From positions 1 through 24,900 of the forward strand of contig DATKGG010000022.1 of the NCBI GenBank assembly GCA_035510855.1: 24,900 nucleotides of DNA, written 5' to 3'. Of the stretch, positions 14,697-21,666 are shown piece after piece. The position numbers and the translations under genes were made by a program. This stretch comes from Palsa-459 sp035510855 (GTDB lineage Bacteria > Actinomycetota > Acidimicrobiia > Acidimicrobiales > RAAP-2). The number at the start of each line of letters is the position of its first letter. Position 1 is the stretch's first letter. The notes beneath the pieces are model-generated. The model did no database searches. It worked only from the letters and a program-made list of their open reading frames with translations, and was not told the DNA's origin.

Positions 14697-14714
14697 CGGT
14701 CAGCTCACTGACCG
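14697..14714. repeat. Perfect 7-bp hairpin at the 3' end of the Cys-rich peptide gene
   Basis: CGGTCAG-CTCA-CTGACCG. On the minus strand it spans the last codons and stop of the small Cys-rich ORF and directly precedes the larger terminator hairpin. It may protect or end the merR-peptide mRNA. Confidence 0.55.
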
Positions 14715-14767
14715 CAACAGCAGCACGGAGAGCACGGACAGTCGCAGTGACAGCTCGGGCACGTCAT
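14705..14767 (-). CDS. 20-residue cysteine-rich micropeptide, putative metal ligand
   Basis: On the minus strand ATG 14767 opens the frame MTCPSCHCDCPCSPCCCCGQ, ending at TGA 14707-14705. Nine of 20 residues are cysteine (3, 6, 8, 10, 12, 15-18), with H7 and D9 among them. The ATG overlaps the merR stop as ATGA. It is preceded by AAAGGAGGTGAT (14784-14773), which is complementary to the 3' end of 16S rRNA over 12 bases, with five bases to the ATG: this is the best ribosome-binding site in the window. Density of CxC and CC pairs is metallothionein-like. Together with the metal-sensor regulator upstream I infer soft-metal (Cu, Zn, Cd or similar) binding, as sequestration or delivery. It is much smaller than MymT or SmtA-type metallothioneins. 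A regulatory peptide role is the main alternative. Confidence 0.72.
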   Translation of the reverse strand: MTCPSCHCDCPCSPCCCCGQ

Positions 14768-15183
14768 GGCGCATCACCTCCTTTGTGTGACTCGGCGATC
14801 TGGCACCGCCAGCGCTCGACGGAGGCGGAGCGGCACGACTCGTTGTCACGCTGCAGGCGAGTCAGGTTGGCGCGCAGCGCGTTGAGGTGCACGAGCTCGT
14901 CGTCGACCTCGCTGATGCGCCGGTCCACGATCGCTGCGGTGTGGCCACAGGGGCAGTTGCCGGTGTCCATGATGGCCAGCAGCTCGGCGATCTCGCGCAG
15001 CCGAAGCCCGCTTCGCTGTGCGACCTTGATGAAGCGAACCCGGTCAGCCGTGGCGGGGTCGAAGAGGCGGTAGCCGGCGGGGGTGCGCCCGGCTGAGGGG
15101 ATCAGCCCGGTGCGCTCGTAGAAGCGCAGGGTGCCCGACGCGACGCCGAGTTCGTTGGCCAGCTCGGTGATCGTGAGCACCAC
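14764..15183 (-). CDS. MerR-family heavy-metal-responsive regulator
   Basis: Taken from GTG 15183 the protein has 139 residues. The winged-helix DNA-binding domain reads LTITELANELGVASGTLRFYERTGLI ... GYRLF, followed by the long dimerisation helix. Metal-binding candidates are C77, C79 and H81 in NCPCGHT at the start of that helix, and C117 and C127 in the C-terminal tail; a pair ten residues apart in the tail resembles ZntR. The frame is open back to GTG 15210, but that codon lies inside the operator and upstream of the -10 box, so it cannot be on the mRNA; GTG 15183 is six bases after the -10 hexamer (GTG 15180 is the alternative). The regulator is divergent from nothing and so most likely controls its own operon, which includes the Cys-rich micropeptide. 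Confidence 0.88.
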   Translation of the reverse strand: MVLTITELANELGVASGTLRFYERTGLIPSAGRTPAGYRLFDPATADRVRFIKVAQRSGLRLREIAELLAIMDTGNCPCGHTAAIVDRRISEVDDELVHLNALRANLTRLQRDNESCRSASVERWRCQIAESHKGGDAP

Positions 15184-15189
15184 GCGGTC

Positions 15190-15221
15190 ACCGTAGACCT
15201 TGGAGTGCACTCCAAGGTCAA
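15190..15221 (-). promoter_or_regulatory. MerR-type operator and stretched promoter
   Basis: Read on the minus strand, TTGACC (15221-15216) and TACGGT (15195-15190) are separated by 20 bases, the over-long spacer that MerR proteins correct by distorting DNA. Between and partly over them lies a perfect 24-bp palindrome at 15196-15219 with half-site GACCTTGGAGTG. Its centre matches the pattern of ZntR/CueR-like operators. Transcription would begin at about 15183, the merR start codon. Confidence 0.9.
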
Positions 15222-15282
15222 GGGGTGCGCGCTGCGGGGCGAAAGGTCAGGAACGTCGCGGACACCGAGATCCAACGTGCCG

Positions 15283-15906
15283 CTAGTCCCGTTCTCCGGC
15301 TGCCTCTCGCGCAACGAGCACGTCCAGCACCTCACGCAGCGTCGCGCCCTCCGCGCGCACCGTGACGAGCGCGTGGAAGATGAGGTCGGCTGCCTCGCTC
15401 ACGACGGCGGTTGCGTCGTGCTCGGCCGCGGCGACGGCGAGCTCCGTCGCCTCCTCGCCCAGCTTCTTCAGCCGCAGGTTCTTGTCGTCGAGCAATCGAC
15501 GGACGTAGCTCGACTTGTCGGCGTCGCCGTCGGCGCGACGCGCGATGAGCTCGTCGAGCCGGGCGAGCACGCCGGGGAGCGCGGCTCGATCATCGAAGCA
15601 GCGCTCGGCGCCCGTGTGGCAGGCGGGGCCCTGGGGACGGACGACCGCGAGCACCGCGTCGTGGTCGCAGTCCGCGACGAGCGCGACCACGTGCTGGATG
15701 TTGCCGCTCGTCGATCCCTTGTGCCACGGGCCCCTCGTCCGCGAGCGGTAGTGCATCTCGCCGCTCGCCACCGTGGCCTCGAGCGCGTCGCGGTCAGCGT
15801 GGGCGACCATGAGGACCGCACCCGTCGCGGCGTCGACGGTGACGACCGTGACGAGCCCGGCGCCCTTGTCGAAGTCGAGCTCGGCGAGGTCGAGGTCGGC
15901 GCTCAC
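15283..15906 (-). CDS. hisIE: Bifunctional phosphoribosyl-AMP cyclohydrolase / phosphoribosyl-ATP diphosphatase
   Basis: The 207-residue protein fuses two histidine enzymes that are usually separate genes in actinobacteria. Residues ~10-110 are HisI: HYRSRTRGPWHKGSTSGN, the metal site DCDHD (79-83) and ACHTGAERCF with C96 and C103. Residues ~112-207 are HisE: a MazG-like helical domain with SYVRRLLDD, LKKLGEEATELAVAA and EAADLIFHALV. They carry out steps 3 and 2 of the pathway, respectively. The GTG at 15906 overlaps the hisF stop as GTGA. It is the last gene of the his operon; merR's promoter follows 61 bases later. No terminator is obvious between them, so some read-through into merR is possible. 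Confidence 0.93.
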   Translation of the reverse strand: MSADLDLAELDFDKGAGLVTVVTVDAATGAVLMVAHADRDALEATVASGEMHYRSRTRGPWHKGSTSGNIQHVVALVADCDHDAVLAVVRPQGPACHTGAERCFDDRAALPGVLARLDELIARRADGDADKSSYVRRLLDDKNLRLKKLGEEATELAVAAAEHDATAVVSEAADLIFHALVTVRAEGATLREVLDVLVAREAAGERD

Positions 15907-16673
15907 GACGCCCCCGTGGTCGTCCGCACGCGCAGCCCGGCGTCGAGCATCGCGGACTTGACCTCCTCGATGCTGAGCGTCCCGTCGTGGAGGGCGCCGG
16001 CGAGGAGCGCGGCGTCCGCGCCGGCCTCGAAGGCCTCGATCACGTGGGCGGCCGTGCCCGCACCGCCCGAGGCGATGATCGGGACCGCGACGGCGTCGCG
16101 CACCGCCTTGAGGAGCTCGAGGTCGTAGCCCGAGCGAGTCCCGTCGTGGTCGACGCTCGTGACCAAGAGTTCGCCCGCGCCCCGCTCGACGCACTCGACC
16201 GCCCACTCGACGACGTCGAGGCCGGTGCGACCGGTCGCCATGTGCGTGCGCACCTCCCAGCCGCCCGCGTCCGTGCGCGCGGCATCGAGGTTCGCGACCG
16301 TGCACTGCTCCCCGAATGCGACGGCGACCTCGCCGATGAGCTCGGGCCGCTCGACGGCGGGCGAGGTCAGGCACACCTTGTCCGCACCGGCGTTGAGCGC
16401 CGCGCGGGCGTCATCGAGCGTGCGGATGCCGCCGCCGATGACGAGCGGGATGAAGACGGTCGCGGCGGTCCTCGACGCGACGTCGAGCACGGTGCTGCGG
16501 CCTTCGGTCGACGCGGTGATGTCGAGGAACACGACCTCGTCCGCACCTGCGGCCTCGTAGCCCGCGGCCATGTCCACGGGGTCGCCGAGATCGACCAAGT
16601 CCTCGAACCTGGTGCCCTTGACCGTCCTGCCGTCGCGGACGTCGAGGCAGACGATGAGCCGCGCGCTCGGCAT
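15903..16673 (-). CDS. hisF: Imidazole glycerol phosphate synthase, cyclase subunit
   Basis: This 256-residue (beta-alpha)8 barrel takes ammonia from HisH and converts PRFAR to imidazole glycerol phosphate and AICAR. The catalytic aspartates are D11 in IVCLDV and D130 in VANLDA, the same positions as in characterised HisF. LVIGGGIRTLDDAR and TSVDHDGTRSGYDLEL are the phosphate-binding and loop regions. The second residue group IVCLDV has valine where proline is usual. The ATG at 16673 overlaps the hisB stop in TGATG, and its own TGA overlaps the hisIE GTG. Confidence 0.95.
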   Translation of the reverse strand: MPSARLIVCLDVRDGRTVKGTRFEDLVDLGDPVDMAAGYEAAGADEVVFLDITASTEGRSTVLDVASRTAATVFIPLVIGGGIRTLDDARAALNAGADKVCLTSPAVERPELIGEVAVAFGEQCTVANLDAARTDAGGWEVRTHMATGRTGLDVVEWAVECVERGAGELLVTSVDHDGTRSGYDLELLKAVRDAVAVPIIASGGAGTAAHVIEAFEAGADAALLAGALHDGTLSIEEVKSAMLDAGLRVRTTTGAS

Positions 16674-17215
16674 CAGCTGACCTCCCAGCGGACCTGGCCC
16701 TTGGTCGAGAAGACCGAGCTCGTGGCCTCGAGGGCGTGCCGCAGCGCGAGGCCGACGGCCTTGCAGGCCGCCTCGGTCACGTGGTGCGGGTCGTGCCCGC
16801 GCACGACGACCACGTGCAGCGTCGCACCTGCCGCGCCCGCGAAGCTCCGCAGCACGTGGTCGTAGGTGGGGTCCGGGAGCGACCCGCCCCAGAACGCGCG
16901 TCCGCCGACGTCGATCGTCGCGGTGACCAGCGCGTCGTCCATCGGGATGGTCGCGGTGCCGTACCGCGCGCACGCCGCGGGCGTGGCCTCGAGCACCGCG
17001 CGGCCGAGCGTGAGCGCGACGTCCTCCACCAGGTGGTGCTCGAGGTCGCCCGAGGCGGTGACGGACAGGTCGAAGCCCGCGTACCGCGCGAGCGTCGCGA
17101 TCATGTGGTCGAAGAAGCCGTCCCCGGTCGACGCGCTCACGACGGGACTCGCGGACCCGATCGTGAGCTCGACGGTCACGTCGGTCTCGGTGGTGGTGCG
17201 CCGAACGGTGGTCAT
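16673..17215 (-). CDS. hisB: Imidazoleglycerol-phosphate dehydratase
   Basis: The 180-residue enzyme converts imidazole glycerol phosphate to imidazole acetol phosphate. The manganese ligands are seen in GFFDHM (H37), LEHHLVED (E59, H60, H61) and GHDPHHVTEAACKA (H141, H144, H145, E148). It is a little shorter than the usual ~195-200 residues, mainly in loops, and is a stand-alone dehydratase without the phosphatase domain of enterobacterial HisB. ATG 17215 overlaps the hisA stop as ATGA. Confidence 0.95.
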   Translation of the reverse strand: MTTVRRTTTETDVTVELTIGSASPVVSASTGDGFFDHMIATLARYAGFDLSVTASGDLEHHLVEDVALTLGRAVLEATPAACARYGTATIPMDDALVTATIDVGGRAFWGGSLPDPTYDHVLRSFAGAAGATLHVVVVRGHDPHHVTEAACKAVGLALRHALEATSSVFSTKGQVRWEVS

Positions 17216-17925
17216 GTGTGCAGCTCCTCGCTCAGGGCCTCAGGGTCGAGGACGCCGGTGTACAACGCGGTGCCGACGATCGCGGCGTCGACACCGAGGT
17301 CGCGCAGCGCGACGAGGTCCTCGGTGCTCGAGACCCCGCCCGCGACGCTGAGTCGCTGCGTGGTCGCTGAGCGCACGCGGCGCACGAGCGCGAGGTCGGG
17401 GCCTTGGGCTTCGCCTTCCACGTCGACGGCGGTGACGACGATCTGGCACAAGGGCAGCGCGGCGACCGAGGCGGCGAGCTCGACGGGGTCGCGGGCGGTC
17501 TGGACCTGCCACCCCTCGGTCGTGAGCGCGCCGTGCCGCACGTCGAGCGCCACCGAGACGCGATCAGGATTGGACGTCGCGATCCTTTCGAGCCAGCCAA
17601 CGTCGGCGACGGCCCTCGTGCCCACGACGACGGACCGCGCGCCCGCACCGAGCACTCGCGCGACGGCCTCGTCGTCGCGCATGCCGCCACCGACGTGGAC
17701 GTCGAGGCCGTCCAACGCCACGATGCTGGCGACGAGCCCGGCGTTGTCGCCCCTGGCGGTCGCCGCGTCGAGGTCGACGAGGTGCAGCTCAGTGAAGCCC
17801 AGCGCCCGCCAGCGCGTCGCCACTGCGATCGGGTCTTTGAGGCGCACGAGCTCATGGTCGTAGCTGCCGCCACGGAGCTGGACGCAGTGGCCCTCGCGCA
17901 GGTCGATCGCGGGCACCACGATCAC
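17212..17925 (-). CDS. hisA: ProFAR isomerase HisA
   Basis: A 237-residue (beta-alpha)8 barrel, half-repeat related to HisF. It isomerises the aminoaldose ProFAR to PRFAR. The catalytic aspartates are D8 in PAIDLREG and D128 in VALDVRHG; GGGMRDDEAVARVL and VAGGVSSTEDL form the two phosphate sites. In many actinobacteria this position is held by PriA, which also does the TrpF reaction. The N-terminus here (AIDLREGHCVQLRGGSYD) looks like ordinary HisA, but I cannot exclude dual function without comparing the loops. The GTG at 17925 overlaps the hisH stop as GTGA, so the long upstream frame is ignored. Confidence 0.92.
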   Translation of the reverse strand: MIVVPAIDLREGHCVQLRGGSYDHELVRLKDPIAVATRWRALGFTELHLVDLDAATARGDNAGLVASIVALDGLDVHVGGGMRDDEAVARVLGAGARSVVVGTRAVADVGWLERIATSNPDRVSVALDVRHGALTTEGWQVQTARDPVELAASVAALPLCQIVVTAVDVEGEAQGPDLALVRRVRSATTQRLSVAGGVSSTEDLVALRDLGVDAAIVGTALYTGVLDPEALSEELHT

Positions 17926-18515
17926 GGCGCGACCTCGTCCAAGAACGCACGGATCATCGCGGTGCCGGGCGCGGAGGACTTCTCGGGGTGGAACTGCACC
18001 CCGAGGATGCGGTTGGACCGGATCGTCGCGGGGATGACCTGGCCCTCGATCCTCGAGGTCGACGTCACGCGGTGCAGGCCCTTGCTCGGGCAGACGTAGC
18101 TGTGCGCGTAGTAGCCCCAGACGAGCCCTGACTCGCCGAGCGTCGCCTCTGTGGCGTTGGCGACCATCTCCCAGCCGATGTGGGGTCGGCGGCGCGAGGT
18201 GAGTCGCTGGACGCCCCCGGGCAGCACGCCGAGCCCGTCGAGCCCGCCCTCCTCGGAGCGGTCGAAGAGCAGCTGCATCCCGAGGCAGATCGCGAGGCAC
18301 GCGAGCCCGTCGGAGAGCGCGTCGGCGAGCCGCGCCGCGTCGCTGCCGAGGCGCCCCATCGCGGTGTCGAACGCCCCGACCCCGGGGAGCACCGCGACGT
18401 CGGCGTCGCAGAGCGCGGCGACGTCGCGCTCGTGGACGACGTCGCCGCGCGCTGCCAGGACCTTTGCGAGCGAGTGGACGTTCCCCGCGCCGTCGTCGAA
18501 GATCGCGATCTTCAT
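17922..18515 (-). CDS. hisH: Imidazole glycerol phosphate synthase, glutaminase subunit
   Basis: The 197-residue class I glutamine amidotransferase supplies ammonia to HisF. The catalytic triad is C77 in AICLGMQLL, H176 and E178 in GVQFHPEKS. PGVGAFDTAMGRL and PHIGWEMV (interface region) are also typical. It begins MKIAIFDDGAGNVHSL, where most relatives have D-Y-G-x-G-N. ATG 18515 overlaps the hisC stop as ATGA. Confidence 0.95.
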   Translation of the reverse strand: MKIAIFDDGAGNVHSLAKVLAARGDVVHERDVAALCDADVAVLPGVGAFDTAMGRLGSDAARLADALSDGLACLAICLGMQLLFDRSEEGGLDGLGVLPGGVQRLTSRRRPHIGWEMVANATEATLGESGLVWGYYAHSYVCPSKGLHRVTSTSRIEGQVIPATIRSNRILGVQFHPEKSSAPGTAMIRAFLDEVAP

Positions 18516-19564
18516 CGGACCGAGCCGATCAGGAGCTCGAAGGCCTCATCGAGCTGGGCTCGTGGCCCGATCGTGACCCGCACCAGGTCGCCAAAGACGG
18601 GCAGCGACGTGTAGGCGCGGGCCAGCACGCCGGCTGCGAGCAGCTGGTCGCGGACCTTGGTCGCGTCGTCGACGAGCACGGCGACGAAGTTCGCCTCTGA
18701 GCGCAGGGCGTCGAGCCCCTGGGCGACGAGGCGCGCCGTGAAGTCGTCGCGAAGTGCCCGCATCTCGATGACGCGGTCGTGCACCCAGTCGCCGTCGCGC
18801 TCGAGGACGCCGATCGCGACTGCCTCGGCGATGCCGCTTACCTTGTAGGGCCCACGCGAGATGGCGATCGCGGCGATGACGTCGGGGTGGCCGATGCCGT
18901 AGCCGACGCGCAGGCCGGCGAGGCCGTACGCCTTGGACAGGGTGCGCACGACGACGAGGTTGTCGAACTCGTCGAGGAGCGCGGTCGCGTCGTGGTCAGC
19001 GAAGTCCGCGTAGGCCTCGTCGAGGAGCACCGTGGCGCTAGTCCCCGACAGGAGCCCGCGAAGCTCGTCGAGCTGGGCGCACGTGCCGGTCGGGTTGTTG
19101 GGCGAGCAGACGTAGTAGATGTCTGCCCCCGACGCGAGCAGGTCGTCGGCGCTGATCGTGCCGTCGCGTCGAAGCTCGACGCCGCGCACCTCGACGTCGT
19201 TCACCGCGGCGAACGACGCGATCACCGAGAACGTCGGCACCGCGACCCCGATCGACGAGCCTGCGTCACAGCACGCCCGGATCGCCGAGTCGAGCACGTC
19301 GTCGGACCCGCAGCCCGTGACCACCCGCTCTGGGCCCACACCATGGTGCGACGCGAGCGCGCCGGTGAGCGCGTCGGCGTAGGGCGTGGGGTACCGCGAC
19401 AGCTGGGCGTCGCTCAGCGCGGCCAGCGTGGCACGGACTGACGGCGGCGGCCCCCACAGGCTCGTGTTGTCCGAGAGGTCCACGCGCGTCGGCGGCCGGT
19501 GCGGGTGGTAGCGCGGCATCGCCGCGATCGTCTCGGTGCGGCGCGGCGCTGACGCCGGGCTCAC
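18512..19564 (-). CDS. hisC: Histidinol-phosphate aminotransferase
   Basis: A 350-residue fold-type I PLP enzyme that transfers an amino group from glutamate to imidazole acetol phosphate. CSPNNPTG (153-160) and LDEAYADF (D182, Y185) bind the cofactor, and K211 in RTLSKAYGLAGLRVGY forms the Schiff base. The substrate region LSDNTSLWGPPPSV and RYPTPYADAL are typical of HisC. GTG 19564 overlaps the hisG stop as GTGA; an ATG 15 codons in is an alternative start, but coupling favours the GTG. Confidence 0.92.
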   Translation of the reverse strand: MSPASAPRRTETIAAMPRYHPHRPPTRVDLSDNTSLWGPPPSVRATLAALSDAQLSRYPTPYADALTGALASHHGVGPERVVTGCGSDDVLDSAIRACCDAGSSIGVAVPTFSVIASFAAVNDVEVRGVELRRDGTISADDLLASGADIYYVCSPNNPTGTCAQLDELRGLLSGTSATVLLDEAYADFADHDATALLDEFDNLVVVRTLSKAYGLAGLRVGYGIGHPDVIAAIAISRGPYKVSGIAEAVAIGVLERDGDWVHDRVIEMRALRDDFTARLVAQGLDALRSEANFVAVLVDDATKVRDQLLAAGVLARAYTSLPVFGDLVRVTIGPRAQLDEAFELLIGSVR

Positions 19565-20433
19565 GGGATGAACCGCTCGATCCGGGTCACGACGATGCCG
19601 GTCGCACCGATCGCCTTCAACGAGCTGATCGTGGCTGAGATGCGCGGCAACGAGACGACGGCCTGCACCGCGATGAGCTCGCCGCCGTCGAGCAGCTCGA
19701 CGACGTCGGGCCCACCGATCCCCGGCAGGATGTCGCGGACCTCGTCCAGGCGGTCGCGAGCAACGTTGGCCATGAGGTAGCGCAGCTTGCGCGCCTGGAC
19801 GACCGACTCGAGCGCGAGCGTGAGGGCTCCGAGCCGCGCGCGGAGCTCAGGGGCGTCCTCGTCGCTCGGGCGGGTGACGAGCCGCGCGCTCGACGTGAGG
19901 ACGGTGGCGACCTCCACCAGCTGGTTCGCCCGAAGCGTGGAGCCCGTCGCGACGAGGTCCACGACGTAGTCGGCGACGCCGAGCCGGGGCGTGATCTCGA
20001 CCGCGCCTGAGACCTCGACGACCTCGGCGTCCACGCCCGCGTCAGCGAGGAATGCTCGAGTGAGCCTCGGGAAGACAGTCGCAACGCGCGCCCCCGCGGG
20101 GATCTTCTCGATGGCGTCCACCGCGCTCTCGTGGGGGGCGGCTAGCACGAGCCGGCAAGGCGCGAGCTCGACGTCCAGGCGCATCTCGAGGACCCGCCCG
20201 GACTCGCACACGAGATCCCAGCCGGTGATGCCCGCGTCGGCGGCCCGGTCGGCCACGAACTCGGGGATGTTCCCCGCGGCGACGAAGACCGCGTCGAAGC
20301 CCTCCCCGAGCGACGCCTCGAGGGCGCGGCTGCCGAGGTGGCTGCGCGGGTCGAGACCGGCGTCGCCCAGCAGCTGCAGCACGCTGTCGGCCATCACCCC
20401 CTTGTTGGGGACCGCCACCCTCACGTTTCTCAT
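19561..20433 (-). CDS. hisG: ATP phosphoribosyltransferase, long form
   Basis: The 290-residue enzyme catalyses the first, committed step of histidine synthesis, condensing ATP with PRPP. Residues 1-210 are the catalytic part (VRVAVPNKGVMADSVLQLL at the start, LVATGSTLRANQLVEV as the PRPP loop). Residues ~215-290 are the ACT-like domain for feedback inhibition by histidine, ending ISSLKAIGATGIVVTRIERFIP. It is therefore the hexameric long form that needs no HisZ. AGGAAGG lies eight bases before the ATG. It is the first structural gene of the operon, preceded by a His-rich leader and attenuator-like hairpins. hisD is not in this cluster. Confidence 0.94.
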   Translation of the reverse strand: MRNVRVAVPNKGVMADSVLQLLGDAGLDPRSHLGSRALEASLGEGFDAVFVAAGNIPEFVADRAADAGITGWDLVCESGRVLEMRLDVELAPCRLVLAAPHESAVDAIEKIPAGARVATVFPRLTRAFLADAGVDAEVVEVSGAVEITPRLGVADYVVDLVATGSTLRANQLVEVATVLTSSARLVTRPSDEDAPELRARLGALTLALESVVQARKLRYLMANVARDRLDEVRDILPGIGGPDVVELLDGGELIAVQAVVSLPRISATISSLKAIGATGIVVTRIERFIP

Positions 20434-20470
20434 CTGCTCAGCCTTCCTGGTCGGCCTCGTGGCATGCAGA

Positions 20471-20496
20471 AGGGCCCGTCCGCTCGGACGGGCCCT
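20471..20496 (-). terminator. Attenuator hairpin in the his leader
   Basis: AGGGCCCGTCCG and CGGACGGGCCCT are exact complements around two bases, a 12-bp GC-rich stem. It lies between the leader peptide stop and the hisG ribosome-binding site. On the minus strand it is followed by TCTGC, without a T-run, as is common in high-GC genomes. Confidence 0.75.
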
Positions 20497-20498
20497 AG

Positions 20499-20553
20499 GT
20501 GCCTGCTGCGACTGTGCGGTGGGACTAGGTCACCGCGGAGCGCGCACAGGCAC
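20499..20553 (-). promoter_or_regulatory. Mutually exclusive RNA stems between his leader and attenuator
   Basis: CAGGCAC (20547-20553, plus-strand lettering) complements GTGCCTG (20499-20505), and CGCACA (20543-20548) complements TGTGCG (20513-20518). The alternative stem CACCGC (20531-20536) with GCGGTG (20516-20521) shares bases 20516-20518 with that fold and has the leader stop codon in its loop. Competing stems of this kind let ribosome position choose the fold. Confidence 0.5.
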
Positions 20554-20605
20554 GACCCAGATGGCCGTGATGGCCGAGCAGCTGGTGGCCGTGCGTGTCG
20601 CGCAT
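20525..20605 (-). CDS. hisL: Histidine-rich leader peptide of the his operon
   Basis: The minus strand encodes 26 residues beginning MRDTHGHQLLGHHGHLGRAC and ending at TAG 20527-20525. Five of the first 15 residues are histidine (5, 7, 12, 13, 15). GAGGTGA lies nine bases before the ATG. It is followed by the competing stems and the 12-bp hairpin, then hisG. This is the layout of enterobacterial hisL: low charged His-tRNA would stall the ribosome at the His codons and prevent termination. The name hisL is by analogy of arrangement, not by homology. Confidence 0.82.
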   Translation of the reverse strand: MRDTHGHQLLGHHGHLGRACARSAVT

Positions 20606-20611
20606 GTCACA

Positions 20612-20640
20612 AGTTCACCTCGTGGCTGCGTGCGCGTCAA
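20612..20640 (-). promoter_or_regulatory. Candidate his operon promoter
   Basis: Minus-strand TTGACG (20640-20635) is a good -35; 17 bases on is TGAACT (20617-20612), a weak -10. It ends six bases before the leader ATG, so the transcript may start at or near the ATG. A second TTGACC lies just upstream (20651-20646). Confidence 0.45.
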
Positions 20641-20647
20641 GGGCGGG

Positions 20648-21457
20648 TCAATTCCCGAGCAAGCCCCCGATGAGCGATCCCGGCGAGTTCGGCGACGATT
20701 TGTCGCCCTCTCGCTCCATGAACGGGGAGAGCGCGTGGGCGAGATTGGGCAGCGGCAGGGTCTGCAGCCAGACGACACCGGGCCCGGTCATCCGCACGAG
20801 GAAGATCGAGTCGGCGCCGAAGAGCATGTTCTTGATGCCCTTCACCATCTGGATGTCGAAGTTCACCGACGCGTCGAAGATCCCGATGTGCCCTGGGTGC
20901 ACGTGGATGGTCTCGCCGGGCTGGAGGCGGTACTCGATGAGCTCGCCGGAGAGCCCGATCCACGAGACGCCCTGGCCGCTCAAGCGCTGCAGGATGAAGC
21001 CGTTGCCGCTGAACACGCCCGCCCCCAGCTTCTGCTGGAAGCCGATCGCGAGCTTGACGTTCTCGGTGCCCGCGAGGAACCCGTGACGGCTCACCATGTA
21101 CTCGCGCCCGGGGCCGATCGCGACGGGGCGGATCTCGCCGGGCATCTTGGTCGCGAAGTCGACCGTGCCGGGGCTGCCCTCCGCGGTGTACTCGGTCATG
21201 AAGATCGTGCCGCCGGCGACCGCGCGCTTGAGCACGCCCATGACGCCGGACTGGCCCGCGCCCGACGTCGAGGTCGTCATCCGGATCGTGTCGGTCATCC
21301 ACGACAGCTCGCCGCCTTCGGAGACCACCTTTTGGCCTGGCTGCAGGTCGACCTCGAGCACCGGCATGACGGTGCCCCTGACGCGATGGACGAGATTCGT
21401 GGAGGCGTCGACCGCCGCCTGGTCGTCTGGTGAGGGGAGGCCTGAGGTGTCCGTCAT
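20648..21457 (-). CDS. AIM24 / TIGR00266 family protein
   Basis: The 269-residue protein has the glycine-rich double beta-helix pattern of the AIM24 family: LEVDLQPGQKVVSEGGELSWMTDTIRMTTS, AGGTIFMTEYTAEGSPGTVDFA and the late GELIEYRLQPGETIHVHPGHIGIFDASVNFDIQ. Bacterial members (COG2013) are soluble proteins of unknown biochemical role; the yeast mitochondrial homologue affects inner-membrane organisation. No signal peptide or membrane helix is seen. AAGGAG lies five bases before the ATG at 21457. The end is 8 bases from the his -35 box. It is divergent from the aquaporin gene. Confidence 0.85.
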   Translation of the reverse strand: MTDTSGLPSPDDQAAVDASTNLVHRVRGTVMPVLEVDLQPGQKVVSEGGELSWMTDTIRMTTSTSGAGQSGVMGVLKRAVAGGTIFMTEYTAEGSPGTVDFATKMPGEIRPVAIGPGREYMVSRHGFLAGTENVKLAIGFQQKLGAGVFSGNGFILQRLSGQGVSWIGLSGELIEYRLQPGETIHVHPGHIGIFDASVNFDIQMVKGIKNMLFGADSIFLVRMTGPGVVWLQTLPLPNLAHALSPFMEREGDKSSPNSPGSLIGGLLGN

Positions 21458-21666
21458 CGCGTCTCCTTGTCGGGTGGTGGGCTCACACTAGAACGATGTC
21501 CTTCGACGAGCCCGAGCGACCGGCGGGCGCCGTTCAAGGTGAGTACGCCGAACCCACGCGAAGGCACACCCGGCTGTCGGTCCGCACAGCGAGGCTGGGT
21601 ATCACGGCTACGGGGTGCGCCAGTGGCGACAATTGTCCGAAGTCCACGTGTAGTCACGGAGGTGTG
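21458..21666. other. Divergent intergenic region between AIM24 and aquaporin genes
   Basis: The 209 bases contain a TAGTGT (21490-21485, minus) as a possible AIM24 -10 and a 10-bp palindrome GACAATTGTC (21627-21636) about 30 bases before the aquaporin gene. The aquaporin frame is open through this gap, but codons are unconvincing and a GGAGG site precedes only the ATG at 21667. Confidence 0.35.

Noticed and set aside
15184..15210. GTG 15210 as the merR start
   Set aside because: It lies within the operator and upstream of the -10 box, so it would not be transcribed from the merR promoter.
21496..21666. In-frame N-terminal extension of the aquaporin gene (MSFDEPERP...)
   Set aside because: No ribosome-binding site for it, extension is hydrophilic and unlike MIP N-termini, and the internal ATG 21667 has GGAGG.
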